Assembly: GCF_001704415.2 (NCBI RefSeq)
Contig: NC_030819.1
Span: 33,040,575-33,104,574 of the forward strand
DNA: 64,000 bases
From: Capra hircus
Taxonomy: Eukaryota > Chordata > Mammalia > Artiodactyla > Bovidae
Direction of reading: 5' to 3'
A model generated the notes under the pieces. The model did no database searches. It had not been told where the DNA came from and worked only from the letters and a program-made list of their open reading frames with translations. Positions within the stretch are counted from its first letter, which is position 1; each line of letters begins with the position of its first letter. Below are positions 42,273 through 54,785 of the stretch, piece by piece. The translations under genes were made by a program, and so were the position numbers.

Positions 42273-44269
42273 TTCTAGAACATTACATATGCACTGTCTC
42301 CCAATTAAATAGCCAGCCTGATTACCTCGTTTGCATTGCTTAGATTAATGAATTAGGAGAATTCTCTAAATTTTCCTATATTCTTAATAATACAAGGTTA
42401 CCAACACCTTATATAACTGTAATAAATTGCTGATGGTGGACTATTCATGACCTCAAAAATGGCAGTTTCATAAGGTTCAGTCTGGAGATAAAATAAATGA
42501 ATAAATCAATAAACCAATAAATAAATAAATTTGTCCCAAAAAAGTATTTATGTTATTTTTCTGGGATCTTCAGAAACTTCAAAAAAAAACATAAGTTATA
42601 TTAGATTTAACTAGTTTTTCATACAATGGCTGCAAATAGTTCAATCTATTCAAATCCATTACCCCCTCTATTGCTGCTGACATAGCCTGCCATTTTTCAT
42701 GTCTTTGCTATTTTCTCTTTTCAGATTTCGTCATTAATATTTCTGAAGACATCTGCTTTGCCCCTTTTCATTCTTTTCTATAGAAGCAGATGGGAGGTTG
42801 CTAGCCAGAGGCAATAAAGACTATAACATTAACAATCTTCATTTTCAGTGACATACTATGATCACCATTGTTTCTTGAAAACACTGGACTTGACTTTATA
42901 AACATAAAGTTAAACATTTATTCCCTTAGTTCTGGATATTTTATTGTGAAATTCTAGATGTACAATAAGTAAACAAACCTCTGTTTTTTCCTCCTCCACA
43001 GACACACAGAGAAATAGTTGCCAGGGTTCTATTATTGATAAACTGGTTATAATCTCTTCCAAAACAAACGAAAAGAAAGTAAGTTTTTCTCTCAAGCACC
43101 CTTATATTTTCAGGACAAGCTTTTCAGACTTCTTGTTTCTCATTCCCATGACACTTCCAAAAATACCTAAGCATATGCAAGGCAGAAAACCCACTTTATG
43201 AATATGTCAGCGTTTTCTCTACTTGCATATTGTCTATCATTTGTTCACACCAGAAGTATACAACAGATAAGATGCAATATTGCTGTCCAATCAGAATGAG
43301 AACCCCACATGCAGCACTACTCACCCCCAGCTCAAGATGTAGAATCTTTTTTAAAAGAGTCTATGTTTAGGTTTCCCTTCTTTGTGAAATCTAAGTTCAC
43401 CCTCTTTGTGTCCTGTGGAACAGTCAACAGCAACTTTATTATACATAGAATATTTATTGAAAGTATACTGTGTGATTATATCTTATTATAGATAACTGAG
43501 TGAAAAAATGAATTATTCAATAAATTGTCCTCTGACCACTAACAAGTTGTTTTTGGAGAAAATGAATTCCAGATTGATGACTTAGTGGAAAATGTTTAAA
43601 TATTTATTTTAAGAGAGAAAAAAATACAGGTGAATATTTATCTGATCTCTAGCATAGGAAAATCTTTTAAGGTGATGAACAAAAGTAAAGAAATAGAGAA
43701 GTGCATTTGATAGCATCAGAATGTAAAACTTTGTATATAAAAAAAAATGACCAAACATTAAAGCAAACCAAAAACTGTAGGGGAAAAAAAATCAGTGTGA
43801 ACTTTACAGAAGGTAAATGAGTTTACTTTGAAGAAGGAATCAATATGTATCCCTAGGAGATGAGCTGAGAACTAAATAGAAAAGTGGAAAATGATAAACA
43901 TGGGAAAATTTTGATACTGCCAACACAAAGTATCAAAATATTTTAGTGTTAATACTCAATGTTAGCAATAGTGCAATGAAATAGCATTTTTGTACAGTGC
44001 CCATGAGACTGTTTTGAAAGTAATTTAACATGTATCAAGAACTTTCTATCCTTTAATTTTAGGTTTATTATATGTGGAAATTATCTAAACTTCCCTCATA
44101 TGGTTAAGATTAAAGTTTGATATAGCTTTTGATAGAATACTATACAGCTGTTAAATTAACGTATGAAGAGTGTTTTAAACTGTAGCCATGTTTATAATGT
44201 TATAATAATATCAAGAATAGGAGAGCAGATTCCACCTAGCCTTGAATAACAATCAGCATTTATACCCAT
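42273..44269. other. Single-copy AT-rich DNA, 2 kb
   Basis: No gene is recognised. A weak L1M-like patch (GAATACTATACAGCTGTTAA near 44137) is too diverged to call. Confidence 0.5.
42491..42532 (+). repeat. (AATA)n-type microsatellite
   Basis: Imperfect AATAAATGAATAAATCAATA...AATAAATAAATAAAT. Confidence 0.9.
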
Positions 44270-44492
44270 GAGACTTCCCAGGTGGCTCAGTGGTAAAGAA
44301 TCCGCCTGTCAATGCAGAAGACGCAAGAGACGCCGGTTCAATCCCTGAGTAGAGAAGGTCTCCTGGAGTCAGAATGGCAACCCACTCCAGTATTCTTGCC
44401 TGGAGAATCCCACAGACAGAGAAGTCTGGTGGGCTACAGTCCATGGGACTGCAAAGAATCGGACATGACTGAGCCCATGCACACGCGTGCAC
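44270..44492 (+). mobile_element. Bov-tA SINE, full length
   Basis: Head GACTTCCCAGGTGGCTCAGT and B-box region GCCGGTTCAATCCCTGAG. The body runs to TCGGACATGACTGAGCCC with a CA-rich tail. Confidence 0.95.
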
Positions 44493-45467
44493 ACACATAC
44501 CAACATGTTTCTGCATTAGTGGACTCTAGTTACAAATGATAGAAGCCCAGGTTGAAACCAAACACGCTACCAGGAGAATTTCATGGCACAGTTGGGTCAA
44601 CACAGTGGCTGGAACCAGAGACCAAAGGGTGTCAGAATACTCTGCCCCACAATCTCTATGGTTTTGAGGTCACCTTCATCTACTCAGACTGGCTCTTTCT
44701 ACACAGCAGGGAAAGCAGTGCTCTTGGGGTTGCAGGTCTCACAGCTTTGCCTGCAGGGAAGCACTGGCTCAGTTAAAGATTCTGTGTCATCCCCTGGACT
44801 AATCTCTGTGGCCAACAGACTGGTTTATGTGATTAGCAAACACAGCTTGAAAAACATAATCGACAAAGCAGGGTCCGCAAAAAATAATAAGGGCTCTGGG
44901 CAAATAAAATGTGTTTGTTGCAAATGCAAACCTCTTTAAACAGGAAAATTTTAGAAATCAGCATTTTTGACAGTCTTCAATAAAATAAAAACAACAACAT
45001 ATGCCAAAAAATGAAACATACCAGTACGCTTTTTAAAGTTCTGTATTAAAATTCAAGTCCAGGGGTGAAAAATGACAAATCCTTAAAGTAGACACTATTT
45101 CATTCAGTTGTCACCAAAAAATGGGTGATAGTAGTATTATTTCTAGTTTATTGTGTTGGTGAGCAAATTGAGTTTCAGTTTACTAAATTAGTGGGCATTC
45201 CAAAGGAGATGAGTAGTCAGGAAGCTTAATTCCAGAGCCTGTAGTTCAAACACTTTAATATATATACAACAAAAATTGAAGGATGAAGGGGAAGAAATTG
45301 AAAATAACTAAACTTTGTAAGAGAGCATTTCTATCTTGGCATCTAAACTTATTTGCATACTGTAGTTCTTCTAGATGTAAACAAGTGTCCAGACGTCAGT
45401 ATAACTGATTGGTTCACTTTTGTCCCTTGACTTTTTTAAAATGATATTTTATTGGATATCTTCTTTT
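44493..45467. other. Unclassified DNA; possible old dispersed repeat in 44540-44850
   Basis: The block with GTGGCTGGAACCAGAGACCA and GGACTAATCTCTGTGGCCAA vaguely resembles a medium-frequency mammalian repeat. A 118-codon plus ORF (44583-44939) overlaps it and has no recognisable domain, so it is not called as a gene. Confidence 0.35.
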
Positions 45468-45684
45468 TTGCTGCTGCTGCTGAGTCGCTTCAGTGGTGTC
45501 CAACTCTGTGAGACCCTTTGGACTTCAGCCTGGCAGGCTTCTCTGTCCATGGGATTCTCTAGGCATCAGTACTAAAGAGTGTTGCCATGCCCTCCTCCAG
45601 GGGATCTTTCCCACCTAGGGATTGAACCCGGGTCTCCTGCATTGCAGGCAGATTCTTTACCACTGAGCCACCAGGGAAGCCCAT
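45468..45684 (-). mobile_element. Bov-tA SINE, full length, GCT tail
   Basis: TTGCTGCTGCTGCTGAGTCG tail complement, then the body to a well-preserved head (GATTGAACCCGGGTCTCC ... TGAGCCACCAGGGAAGCCC). Confidence 0.96.
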
Positions 45685-46865
45685 CCTGTTTCTTAGTTGT
45701 CCTCAACTGGGATGGTTATACAAGTTTGTGCTTAATGGAAAGAAAGAAACCAATTCTATAGACAAATCTGTATGGCTTCAGATATCAAATCTCAAAGCAA
45801 ACTGTTAATCTAGTATGTGCAAACTGAAATGGAACACTAACTTCCTAGGACTGTGCCTACAGGGTGTTCCTACTATTGTCATGATTTGGTTTTTCCTTGA
45901 CTAAGAATCGGCTTTGTGGCTTTCACTTTATTTAAGCCGGCATCCCTCCACTTAGGCCTTAGGAGCCAAAAAGCAAGGCAGACAGTGTCTGATTTTCCTC
46001 TTTCTTGTATCTCCACATAGGATGTATTCGCCAAATATTTATTATACAAATAAATACTGTACCGGCAGCATAAAGATGAATAAAACCAAATTACCCATGC
46101 ATTGTTTCAAATTACTATCAGGCACAAATACTGATTGTAATGCTAACCTGGTAGAAGCAGTAACAGAGCGTCAGGGAAGTATAGTTTGGTCCTATGGGCC
46201 TGGATATAAAAAGATCAGAAAAGACTTCTGGAGTAATTGAAGCATTAGCTGAGTATTAAAGAAACGGTCAGATTTAGAAAAACGATAACGGAGACACAGG
46301 CAGCAACACAGAGTATGTCCACCACAGGGATTAATTTTTTTCAACATTCCAGGGACAAAGATTTCATATACATTGACTTAGGGAGATGGTGCCCATTTCA
46401 CCTGCTAGTGGCTGATGTCCATCCCGTTCACCCCTCTGATCTCCTACCCACTCCTACCCACCATGACAGTCTCTGCAAATTGTAAATAACAGTAAAGAAA
46501 TTGCAGAAGCTGATGATGTTTAGCATAAAAATTAAACTCACACAAAACAAGCAAGGCCACTGACCTGGAAGGGGCCTTTCTTCTGTGTGTACTCTTCCTC
46601 CACACGTTGCTTATAGAAGACGGATTTCCTTTGGATCACAGAATCCTGGAGCAACCAAGAAAAAGAGATTCTTTTGTTTTTGTTCAAAACAGTTCAGGTA
46701 AACCAGCCCCAGGCTGCAAACCTCCAAGTTGTAAATAATTGCTGCGATGTGCAGTGAAATGCTATTGCCTGGGGCGGACACTAATGTCAGAACAAGAGGG
46801 AGACCAGCTTCTGCAAAAGTGTGATGATAAACTTGACGAGGCGCCAGAAAGTTTGTTGTGGGTAC
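45685..46865. other. Single-copy DNA, 1.2 kb
   Basis: Nothing recognisable is present. Confidence 0.5.
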
Positions 46866-47056
46866 TTCACTGAAAGAGGATTAGCCTAGGAAAAAGAGCA
46901 AGGGCTTTCGGTCAGACGCAAGTGGATTTAATCCTGCCTCTTCTGCAAATAATTATGTGGCCTTGAACACCCCACCGCCTTCAACTTTCAGTCCAAATCT
47001 ACAAAATGGGAATAAGAAAACTATCTGTGAAATGTTATCCTGAAATTTAATAAAAG
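46866..47056 (+). mobile_element. MIR SINE
   Basis: Sense MIR landmarks: AGAGCAAGGGCTTTCGGTCA, GTGGATTTAATCCTGCCTCT (B box region), AATTATGTGGCCTTGAACA, CTACAAAATGGGAATAAGAA and AAATTTAATAAAAGTA. Confidence 0.82.
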
Positions 47057-47111
47057 TATATTTAATCCTCCAACAGAGAAGGTATTTAATTGGTAACTGT
47101 TCTCATCATTG

Positions 47112-47327
47112 TGGGCTTCCCCAGCAGTTCAGTGGTAGAGAATCTGCCTGCAATGCAGGAGATGCAAGAGACACAGGTTCGATCCCTGTATCGGGAAAAC
47201 CCCCTGGGGGAGGGCATGGCAACCCACTCCAGAATTCGTGCCTGAAAAATCCTATGGACAGAGGAGCCTGGTGGGTTACAGTCCATGGGGCCACAAAGAG
47301 TCAGACACAACTGAACAACTAACACAT
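47112..47327 (+). mobile_element. Bov-tA SINE, intact B box
   Basis: GGGCTTCCCCAGCAGTTCAG head, then GGTTCGATCCC (consensus pol III B box, about 47178-47188) and the body to ACTGAACAACTAACAC. Confidence 0.96.
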
Positions 47328-47333
47328 TGCTTG

Positions 47334-47391
47334 ATAGTATGCTCAAGCAATGAATTCATATTTAAATCCAAGGTCAATAGTATGCTCAAGC
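47334..47391 (+). repeat. 15-bp direct repeat, 43-bp period
   Basis: ATAGTATGCTCAAGC at 47334-47348 and 47377-47391, between two same-orientation SINEs. The second copy overlaps the first bases of the next SINE. Confidence 0.9.
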
Positions 47392-47604
47392 TTCCCTGAC
47401 AGCACAAATGTTAAAGAGTCTGCCTGCCATGCAGGAGACCCTGGTTCGATCCCTGGGTTGGGAAGATCCTCTGGAGAAGTAAATGGCAATGCACTCCAGT
47501 ATTCTTGCCTGGAGAATCCCATGGACAGAGGAACCTAGCGGGCTACAGTCCATAGGGTTGCTAAGAGTCTGACACAACTGAAGTGACTTAGCATGCACAC
47601 ACCT
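47389..47604 (+). mobile_element. Bov-tA SINE, intact B box
   Basis: CTTCCCTGACAGCACAAATG head, GGTTCGATCCC (about 47444-47454), full body and GAAGTGACTTAGCATGC tail. Same orientation as the copy 60 bp upstream. Confidence 0.96.
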
Positions 47605-49771
47605 TGTCATCACTGTATCACCATCCCAACTCTAGCTGTTCAATACAGTAGCTTTAAAGAGGAAGGTTACAGCCCCAGAACCTTCCCTGGGCACTTCCCT
47701 GAAACTTCCTTGAGCATACTCAGATTCACTGTCCTAGGCCAGACCTATGTCCCCTTGCTAACTGTAAATTAATAAAACACCCAGCTAGACCTTATACAAT
47801 ATTCTGTTATATTCATGCATAATCCATCCTCTGCCCTTAAATGTTGATACTCAGAACATTTACCTCACTTGTTTGATTAGATGCAACATTCTCTTCTTGG
47901 GAAAAACTCTTCTGGCCTGGTCAAACGGATCTTGTTACTACTCAAAGCTTTAGCCGTGATTCCTACTTACAGGGCTGAAAAAATTCAGCTTATTGGGAGA
48001 AAAATTCTAAAATAATAATAAAAAACAAAATAGAGGCAACTGCCCTCAAAAGTTGATCTTTAAATATTTTGTTTGGTTCTTTGTTTGCTTTCTTGTTTCA
48101 TTGAATACAGAATTATGAGTCAAAGCACCTTCAAGGAAAAAATGCATTAACAAGAAGCCTGGGCACACTTTGGATTATACACTAAAAGAGAATTCAGGTC
48201 CTTTTATGGAAAAGTAGCTTCAATATTTACTTCAGTCTATCTTTTGCTCATGAAATATTTCCATGTTTCTAACATACCATGTGCTAAGGAATATATATTT
48301 ATCTTTGGGTGATATTTTCTGTAACTTGATACATCTCATGGAATTTCTTCCTACATCATTGAGTATTTCTATAAACAGATATTAAAACTGCAAAATAAAT
48401 GTTTGAGGGTTTTTTTCCCGCTCTATTATATATCCAGAAAAATTAAAACTCTGTTTATTTCAATCAATTAGAAATAATTTGGGGAAGGAGAAAAAACATA
48501 TTCATATTATATTTATATTATAAATATTTATGTAATATAAACACGGGAAGAGTTTATCCATTTTAGGTTGTAGTATAGCAAGTTAGATCATTCAGATTAA
48601 AAATCCATGTTTTAGGTCTATAGGAGTCAGCCTGTCTACACCAATGCAATCAGGCAGTTAATTGTCATATCTGGCCATCTCTTTGTATATTGAAAGCAAT
48701 CTAAACATCGTGCTTCATAATTTAAACTTTCACTGTTAGTCTAAGATACATGCCTTGTTCTTAGCATAAAATAGTCTTTCTTGGCAAAGCAAAGGATTTC
48801 TAATGATTACATTAACATTTCTCTTGTCCTTGGTAGCATTCCATCTTGCTATGGACGGTGGCTGAGGGCTAGCTGTTTTTCTAGGTTTCATACTTTCCTT
48901 CCTTACTGGAGAGTTGTTGCTGGCAAGTGACTATACTCCTTAATCCTCTCTCCCTTTCACCTACATATAGACATTGTGACTGACTTGCCCTGTGGAATGA
49001 GAGCAGCTGTGATGATGTCACCTCCTTGCTGTGATGAGAAGCCACAGGTTGAAAATGGCAGAGCCCCCATCCACTTGGACCATGTTTAAGTGAATGGGGC
49101 AAAGCACTTCAACTCCCCACCAGGAACATCTGTACTGGAGTACTGTACAAACAAAAAATGTAATTGTCCTGTTATGTGACTAGCATCTGGGGGGTTTTGC
49201 CTTAAAGTGGTTAGCATCACCATAATGAATACATGGTAGATATGTTAATAATTATTCAAAATATCTATGAAACAAATTTGTTACACTATGCTTTCTATAG
49301 AAATCAATGCAGATGGGGAATTTGGATTACTACAAAAGTTAGAGAACAATGTCAAAGAGGCCATCTGGGTAGAGCTTCATTTTGTTTTATGTCTTTATTG
49401 ATCCATCATGATACAGATTCTAGCCCACTGTATAGTGGGTTCAGAGTTAAATTTGTTCAGGTGACCTAATATTAGCCAAATTAGTAAGAAATAAATTTAT
49501 AAACCCTGATGCCAATACATTCATTTATTATAGCACCTGTACTGGTCTGAGTACCCAGGGTAATTCTGAGAATTACCAATCCTACCTTTTGAGGTTGGTT
49601 TTTTTTTTTTTTGCCCTAGATTCTATGAAGACCATAATCCTGTTAACATAATTATTTTAAATAGCCAACCTACAGTGCAAATGAGTAGATCAATGTTACA
49701 TCGTAATCTCCCTGCAAATATATCTGACTCACTTAGTAGATAGAGACTGGAAGGGATTTATTTCAAAACCA
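47605..49771. other. Single-copy DNA, 2.2 kb
   Basis: No gene or repeat family is recognised. AT-rich around 48490-48545. T14 at 49599-49612. Confidence 0.5.
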
Positions 49772-49779
49772 TTTTTAAG

Positions 49780-49999
49780 ATGGTGCTAAGTCACCTCAGT
49801 CATGTCCAATTCTTTGCAACCCTCTGGACTGTAGCCCTCCAGGCTCCTCTGTCCGTGGAAATTCTCCAGGCAAGAATACTGGAGCGGGTTTTCATGCCCT
49901 TCTCCAGGGGATCTTCTCGACCCAGGGATGAAACCTGCATCTCTTACTTCTCCTGCATTGACTGGCAGATTCTGTGCCACAGCACCACCTAGGAAGCCC
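49780..49999 (-). mobile_element. Bov-tA SINE with 8-bp target duplication
   Basis: TTTTTAAG at 49772-49779 and 50000-50007. Full length with head at right. It forms a head-to-head pair with the next SINE. Confidence 0.96.
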
Positions 50000-50009
50000 T
50001 TTTTAAGGT

Positions 50010-50222
50010 AGATTGCTCTTCCAGATGAGGTAAAGAATCCACCTGCCAAGGCAGGAGATGAAGAAGGCTTGGGTTCGATACTTGGGTCAGAAGACTCCCT
50101 AGAGAAGAAGAAATGGCAACCCACTCCAGTATCCTTGCCTGGAAAACTCCATGGATGGAGGAACCTGGCAGGGTCCTGGCAGGCTCCGTGTGGTCAGAGT
50201 CAGACACAACAGAACCTGCAAA
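50010..50222 (+). mobile_element. Bov-tA SINE, diverged
   Basis: Head damaged (TTGCTCTTCCAGATGAGG), then GGGTTCGATACTTGGG and the body. GCAGGGTCCTGGCAGGCTCC is a small internal duplication replacing the CTACAGTCCATGGGG segment. Confidence 0.92.
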
Positions 50223-51059
50223 CATGCTCTACAAATGACTACAGAAATCTGCTTTATATGGATATTTATTAGTTTTACTCTAAACGATTGACATTTCCTT
50301 CATTTGAGGGACCATATTATGCTAAAAAAAACCACAAAATGGGTCATAATATCATAAAAGACAAGAAGTAGGAGTGAAAAAAGAGGATTGAACAATTAGA
50401 TAATGAGAAACCCCAAGAGCCCTGAAGAGATGTAGACATCAAAGTGAAAAGATGTTTCCCATGACATCGGTACCCAGATTGGTGGTCCAAAGGAAACCAA
50501 AGTGATTGGCTTATTTATAGAATCGCTGTGCTTATGTTCATGTTCTGTAAATACATCCCACATGCCTGAAGTAAATGAAACTGGTCAATGTATTCAAAGA
50601 ACACCTGGCCCATATGTTCTTCCTTCCTGAGTCAAAATTCAAACCAAAAATGCCCCATCAAATAGTGACATTTCCTGAGTCATGTGATTAGAAGGCCAAA
50701 TGTAAGAGGTCATATTTTGCAGGATAAGAAAAAGAGAAACCTTAATATGAAAAAAATGTTTTAATATTTAATGTGGATCATGCCAACAGAATAGAGCGTA
50801 TCTCATGAGGAGTTCTAAATGTGCTTGGGCCCACTGCAATGTCAGAAATATCCTATTACAAATCAAAGGTCATAGACTGTGAAATGTGCTTTAAAATCTG
50901 CGTAGTCATGAAAAGTTTGTACAAGGACTCTTCTAGTAAACTCTGCCATAAAACACCTTTTCTATCAATGACCTTCATTGTGTTAGTCTGGTCTACCAGA
51001 GAAGATGTATGCTTCACAAGCAAGGACTGAATTTTTTTCCTTCTTTTGTCTTTTTGGCC
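50223..51059. other. Single-copy DNA
   Basis: Nothing recognisable is present. Confidence 0.5.
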
Positions 51060-51135
51060 AAGAGAATTTCATGGACTGTATAGTCCATGGGGTTGCAAAG
51101 AGCTGGACACAACTGAGCAGCTTCACTTTCACCTG
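51060..51135 (+). mobile_element. Bov-tA 3'-half fragment
   Basis: AGAGAATTTCATGGACTGTA to GCAGCTTCACTTTCACC, truncated before the tRNA-derived head. It carries the GGACTGTATAGTCCATGG subtype mark. Confidence 0.88.
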
Positions 51136-51424
51136 GAATGGAGACAAGGACGACAATCGACTGGAATGCAGAAATTAGAAGGTTAGAGCTCTTATTAAGG
51201 TCATTCGACTTTGTAAATGCTTAAAAAATAACATGATATTTTATTTATAAAACACCTATTTGGGAATACATACACAAACTTGTTAATTAATAGTGATGTA
51301 GGAGTAAACATTTATAGATCACTACCTTATGGAAACTAGCATTAAAAATTATTAAAATAATGTGCTGACTGGGCTGTTGCCATGCCGGTGGTATAGCTGC
51401 AGAGAAAATGAAATGGTTGCCCTT
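51136..51424. other. Single-copy DNA
   Basis: Nothing recognisable is present. Confidence 0.5.
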
Positions 51425-51510
51425 GAGATTGAATTCATTCTTTCATTCAGCAATTATGTATTGGGTACCTACTGTATGCCAGAGGCTGTGTGTGGCAACA
51501 GTCACCAGAG
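51425..51510 (-). mobile_element. L2 LINE 3'-end fragment
   Basis: GAATTCATTCTTTCATTCAG, CAATTATGTATTGGGTACCT and ACTGTATGCCAGAGGCTGTG are the antisense of the L2 terminus. Confidence 0.65.
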
Positions 51511-53769
51511 GAATGATTGTGTTGTTAAAAATAGAGTGAAGTGACAGTAAATCCATGACCATTTTCCCCACTGGAATTGTCCTTCCTTCTTCTAAAAAGC
51601 GCTCTGATCCCTTTTCTCCAGGTAAGGACCTCCCTAGAGGAACCACCATTAGCGTATGGCTGAGAAACTATGATTTACACTGCGCTCACTTAGTGAATAT
51701 TTACTGACCTACCGTGGGACTGTCAACACAGAATTAAAAAGATAATTCAATGATTCCAATACTGCTCAGGGTTGTGAAGTGCATATACTTTTCAATTATA
51801 GGGTCCAGGATCCCAAGAGAAAAAATGGAATCCGTATACAGTTGCCATGAGTGGCAAAGAATAATTTCCTACTACATCCTAACAACTGCCCTAACAGATA
51901 CCTGGAGAGGCTTACATGCTGCCTTCATATGTAAACATATAATTAAATATATACAAACAAATATATAGAACAGATTGTGATACAAGACCAAAATTAAAAT
52001 GATCCCTGAGTTTAATGTACATGAGGGGATACATTGTAATTGACAAATTATACACATAAGGCAGCCACATGATTTGGAATAATGTGCTCCACAAAAAGGA
52101 AATGTCTGATGCACATTTGTTTTTTCTTTTCTATTTTTTTTCCTTCTTAAAGAACATTTATGTAGCTTGCTTACTCATGTGATTTTCTGTCTTGCAGACA
52201 TCTGGCTGAGTATGTCATGATGCTGTAATGCGTGTTGTGTCTCTCAAAGCAACATTTCTCCAAAATTCCACTCCTGTTTAAACAAAAGTAGCTTTCTCTT
52301 TCCCCATTAAAATTAAGATTTAAAAAATAGCTTCAAGGGCCCTAGCATTTCCTAGGTCTATAAGAAAGGAGCTTTAGCAAGATTTGATCCATCTTCAAAA
52401 GAACCACAATCCTCAAGAGAAATCTATTTATGTAGAGATCACAATGGTAAACCATGTGGTTGTCTTGATTACCTTAATAGATGAAAAAGTAGGAAACAGT
52501 CAACCAGCTGACTTTTACTCCCCTCACTCAGACATCTAATGGATGAGGACTCGAAGCAAAAGATTATTGCCTTTTTTGGCCACAGAATCTGCCAGAAACA
52601 GTTTCTGCTCTGAAGCACTAGGAAGAGAGAGAATTTTGAATGTCATTGGCTTTCCTCCATAATTCTTGATTCAGTATGTCTGCCAGCAACTTTCAATAAA
52701 CTCTTCATTGTCCAAAATTATTCTGATTCCTGGAAATACGACTCAATCTGATTTAGATTCCTGTGTTAATAATCAAAGATATCATGATAATGTTATGTGA
52801 AGAATTAAGAATTATCAAATGTAAAAGATTGTGTTAGTAAAAATACAAACATGCTTTTCAAAATTATAAACACACCTTTTAACATACCCCAATGTATGTG
52901 TGTATGTAAAAGAGAAAACATATGTGATGAAAATATGATATAGACTATACTTAAAGTTATTTAGTCTTAAGCTCTCAGACTCACAAATAAAAAAGACTCT
53001 AGTAGTCTAGCAACATAGTTTTGAAGAAAGGAAAAGTGGAAGCAAGCCAACCTAGGAACTGATTAAGTATTCAGCAGAGAATTTTCTGTGATTCTGTCAA
53101 AAGGCTCTGTCAGTGCATTTAACTATGTGGACAAAAGGTTGCTGAAAACACACAATGGATTTTTTTTTCCAATTGAAATGCTATAGATGAAGTGATATTC
53201 ACATAGAAGCACACCAGATCTTCAAAACTTCATAAAAGCCACTCTATTCATTTTATGACTTGAACTTGCAAGTGAAGTAAGAAAACTAATATAAAGCAAA
53301 CATTTAGGAATGGAATTCTTACTTTTTAACATATTTACTTCCAGGCATACATTCAAGAACAGGGCAAGTGCTGGGGCAGACACAAAGCAGAGATGTGAGC
53401 AAGTTATTTCACCCTGATATAAGAATAGCATCATTTATATTCGGCCTCAAAAGTCTCATTATGTGAAAAGTGGGCACACTTTTGTCTTGGAATATTTGTA
53501 AAGAGAAATCACCAGTTTAGCAGAACAGTCTGAAGACTTACATTCAAAGCAGCCACATATTCAAATTTGGATTAAGCCTGAGAAGTAAGCAAAATGACTC
53601 CATGTATTTTAATGGCTCTTTGATTTAAAATTTCTTTACTTCCGTGAGTCAATAGGTATAATACTTTCAGTCAGTACTAACTCAACAGTAGAGAAAAAAG
53701 CAACAGGTCAGACTGTATTTATGAGGACATGAGAATTCTGTGCTCTTCTTCCAGCTAAGATTCTGTATT
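51511..53769. other. Single-copy DNA, 2.3 kb
   Basis: The longest stretch with no recognisable repeat. ORFs here are at most 80 codons. Confidence 0.5.
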
Positions 53770-53996
53770 CATGTGTGTGTGCGCTAAGTCGCTTCAGTTA
53801 TGTCCAACTGTGTGTGACCCCATGGACTGTAGTCCACCAAGCTCCTCTGCCCATTGGATTCTCCCAGCAAGAATATTGGAGTGGCTGCCATGCCCTCCTC
53901 CAGGAGATCTCCCCAACCCAGTGATCAAACCCATGTCTCTTAAGTCTTCTGTATTTTCAGGTAAGTTCTTTACCACTAGTGCCAACTGGGAAGTGC
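53770..53996 (-). mobile_element. Bov-tA SINE, full length
   Basis: Reverse complement from GCTAAGTCGCTTCAGTTATG to CACTAGTGCCAACTGGGAAG, with a GT-rich tail side. Confidence 0.94.
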
Positions 53997-54179
53997 TCTG
54001 AACCCTGTAGTCAAATCATAAAAGTTCTGATTAGAAAGATCTTGGAAACATTTCAGAAAGAATTGCCCAAACTATGCTGTACAGACTCCTCAGTCTCATG
54101 GGGGCCAACAGGAGAGAAATGAAGTAATAGGGGGACAGGAGGACCAGAGATGCTCTGCTTTTCTAGTTAAAACTACTTT

Positions 54180-54372
54180 ACTGGGCTTCACTGATGGCTC
54201 AGACAGTAAAGAATCTGCCTGCAATGCAGGACACCCTTGTTGGATCCTTGGGTTAGGAAGATCCCCTAGAGAAGTATTCTTGCCTGGAGAATCCCATCAA
54301 CAGAGGAGCCTGGCAGGCTACAGTCCATGGGGTAGAAAATAGTTGGACACGATTGAGCAAATAACACACATG
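54180..54372 (+). mobile_element. Bov-tA SINE with internal deletion
   Basis: Head GGGCTTCACTGATGGCTCAG. The GGAATGGCAACCCACTCC segment is deleted (CCTAGAGAAGTATTCTTGCC), and the 3' end is otherwise normal. Confidence 0.94.
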
Positions 54373-54619
54373 TAATAAGACATTAACAAAAAAAGAGGAG
54401 TGTTCTTTTTTTTTTTTAATAAAACCTTTCCTCATTTTATAGAGACTAGAAAAGAAACTTAAGAGAACATACTTTCTTAAGTTCACAAAACTGGGTAGAG
54501 ACATAACCAAAGTTTGGATGTTTACTTTGTCCAAGCTCACCTAGTGAATAAGGTATGTAATAAAGAGGCCACTTTTTTTTAACATCTTTAAGACTTAGAA
54601 AAATCAGTCAATAGATTTA

Positions 54620-54785
54620 GGAGAGGCCACCCTATCCAATCTCCCAGCCAGCACAGACATCCTTTCCATAGTACCTGTGACAGACGGTTATTCAGCCCCT
54701 GTGTGGCTATCTCCAGAGCCAGGGAGATCACTATCTCATGTGACAGTACATTCTAGAGTGGAGGCACCTCTAAACTAAAAGTGTT
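54620..54785. mobile_element. L3/CR1 LINE 3'-end remnant
   Basis: CACCCTATCCAATCTCCCAG, CATAGTACCTGTGACAGACG, GTTATTCAGCCCCTGTGTGG and AGATCACTATCTCATGTGAC follow the conserved L3/CR1 terminal pattern. Ancient and diverged. Confidence 0.6.

Noticed and set aside
44120..44215. Possible L1M patch (GAATACTATACAGCTGTTAA)
   Set aside because: One recognisable 20-mer and no continuation, so not listed as a feature.
44583..44939. 118-codon plus-strand ORF
   Set aside because: It overlaps another long ORF in a different frame and a block that looks like a decayed dispersed repeat. Low-complexity composition with no domain.
47178..47188. Intact pol III B boxes in the 47.1 and 47.4 kb SINEs as functional tRNA genes
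   Set aside because: They are tRNA-derived SINE heads without a mature tRNA fold, CCA-compatible acceptor stem or terminator.
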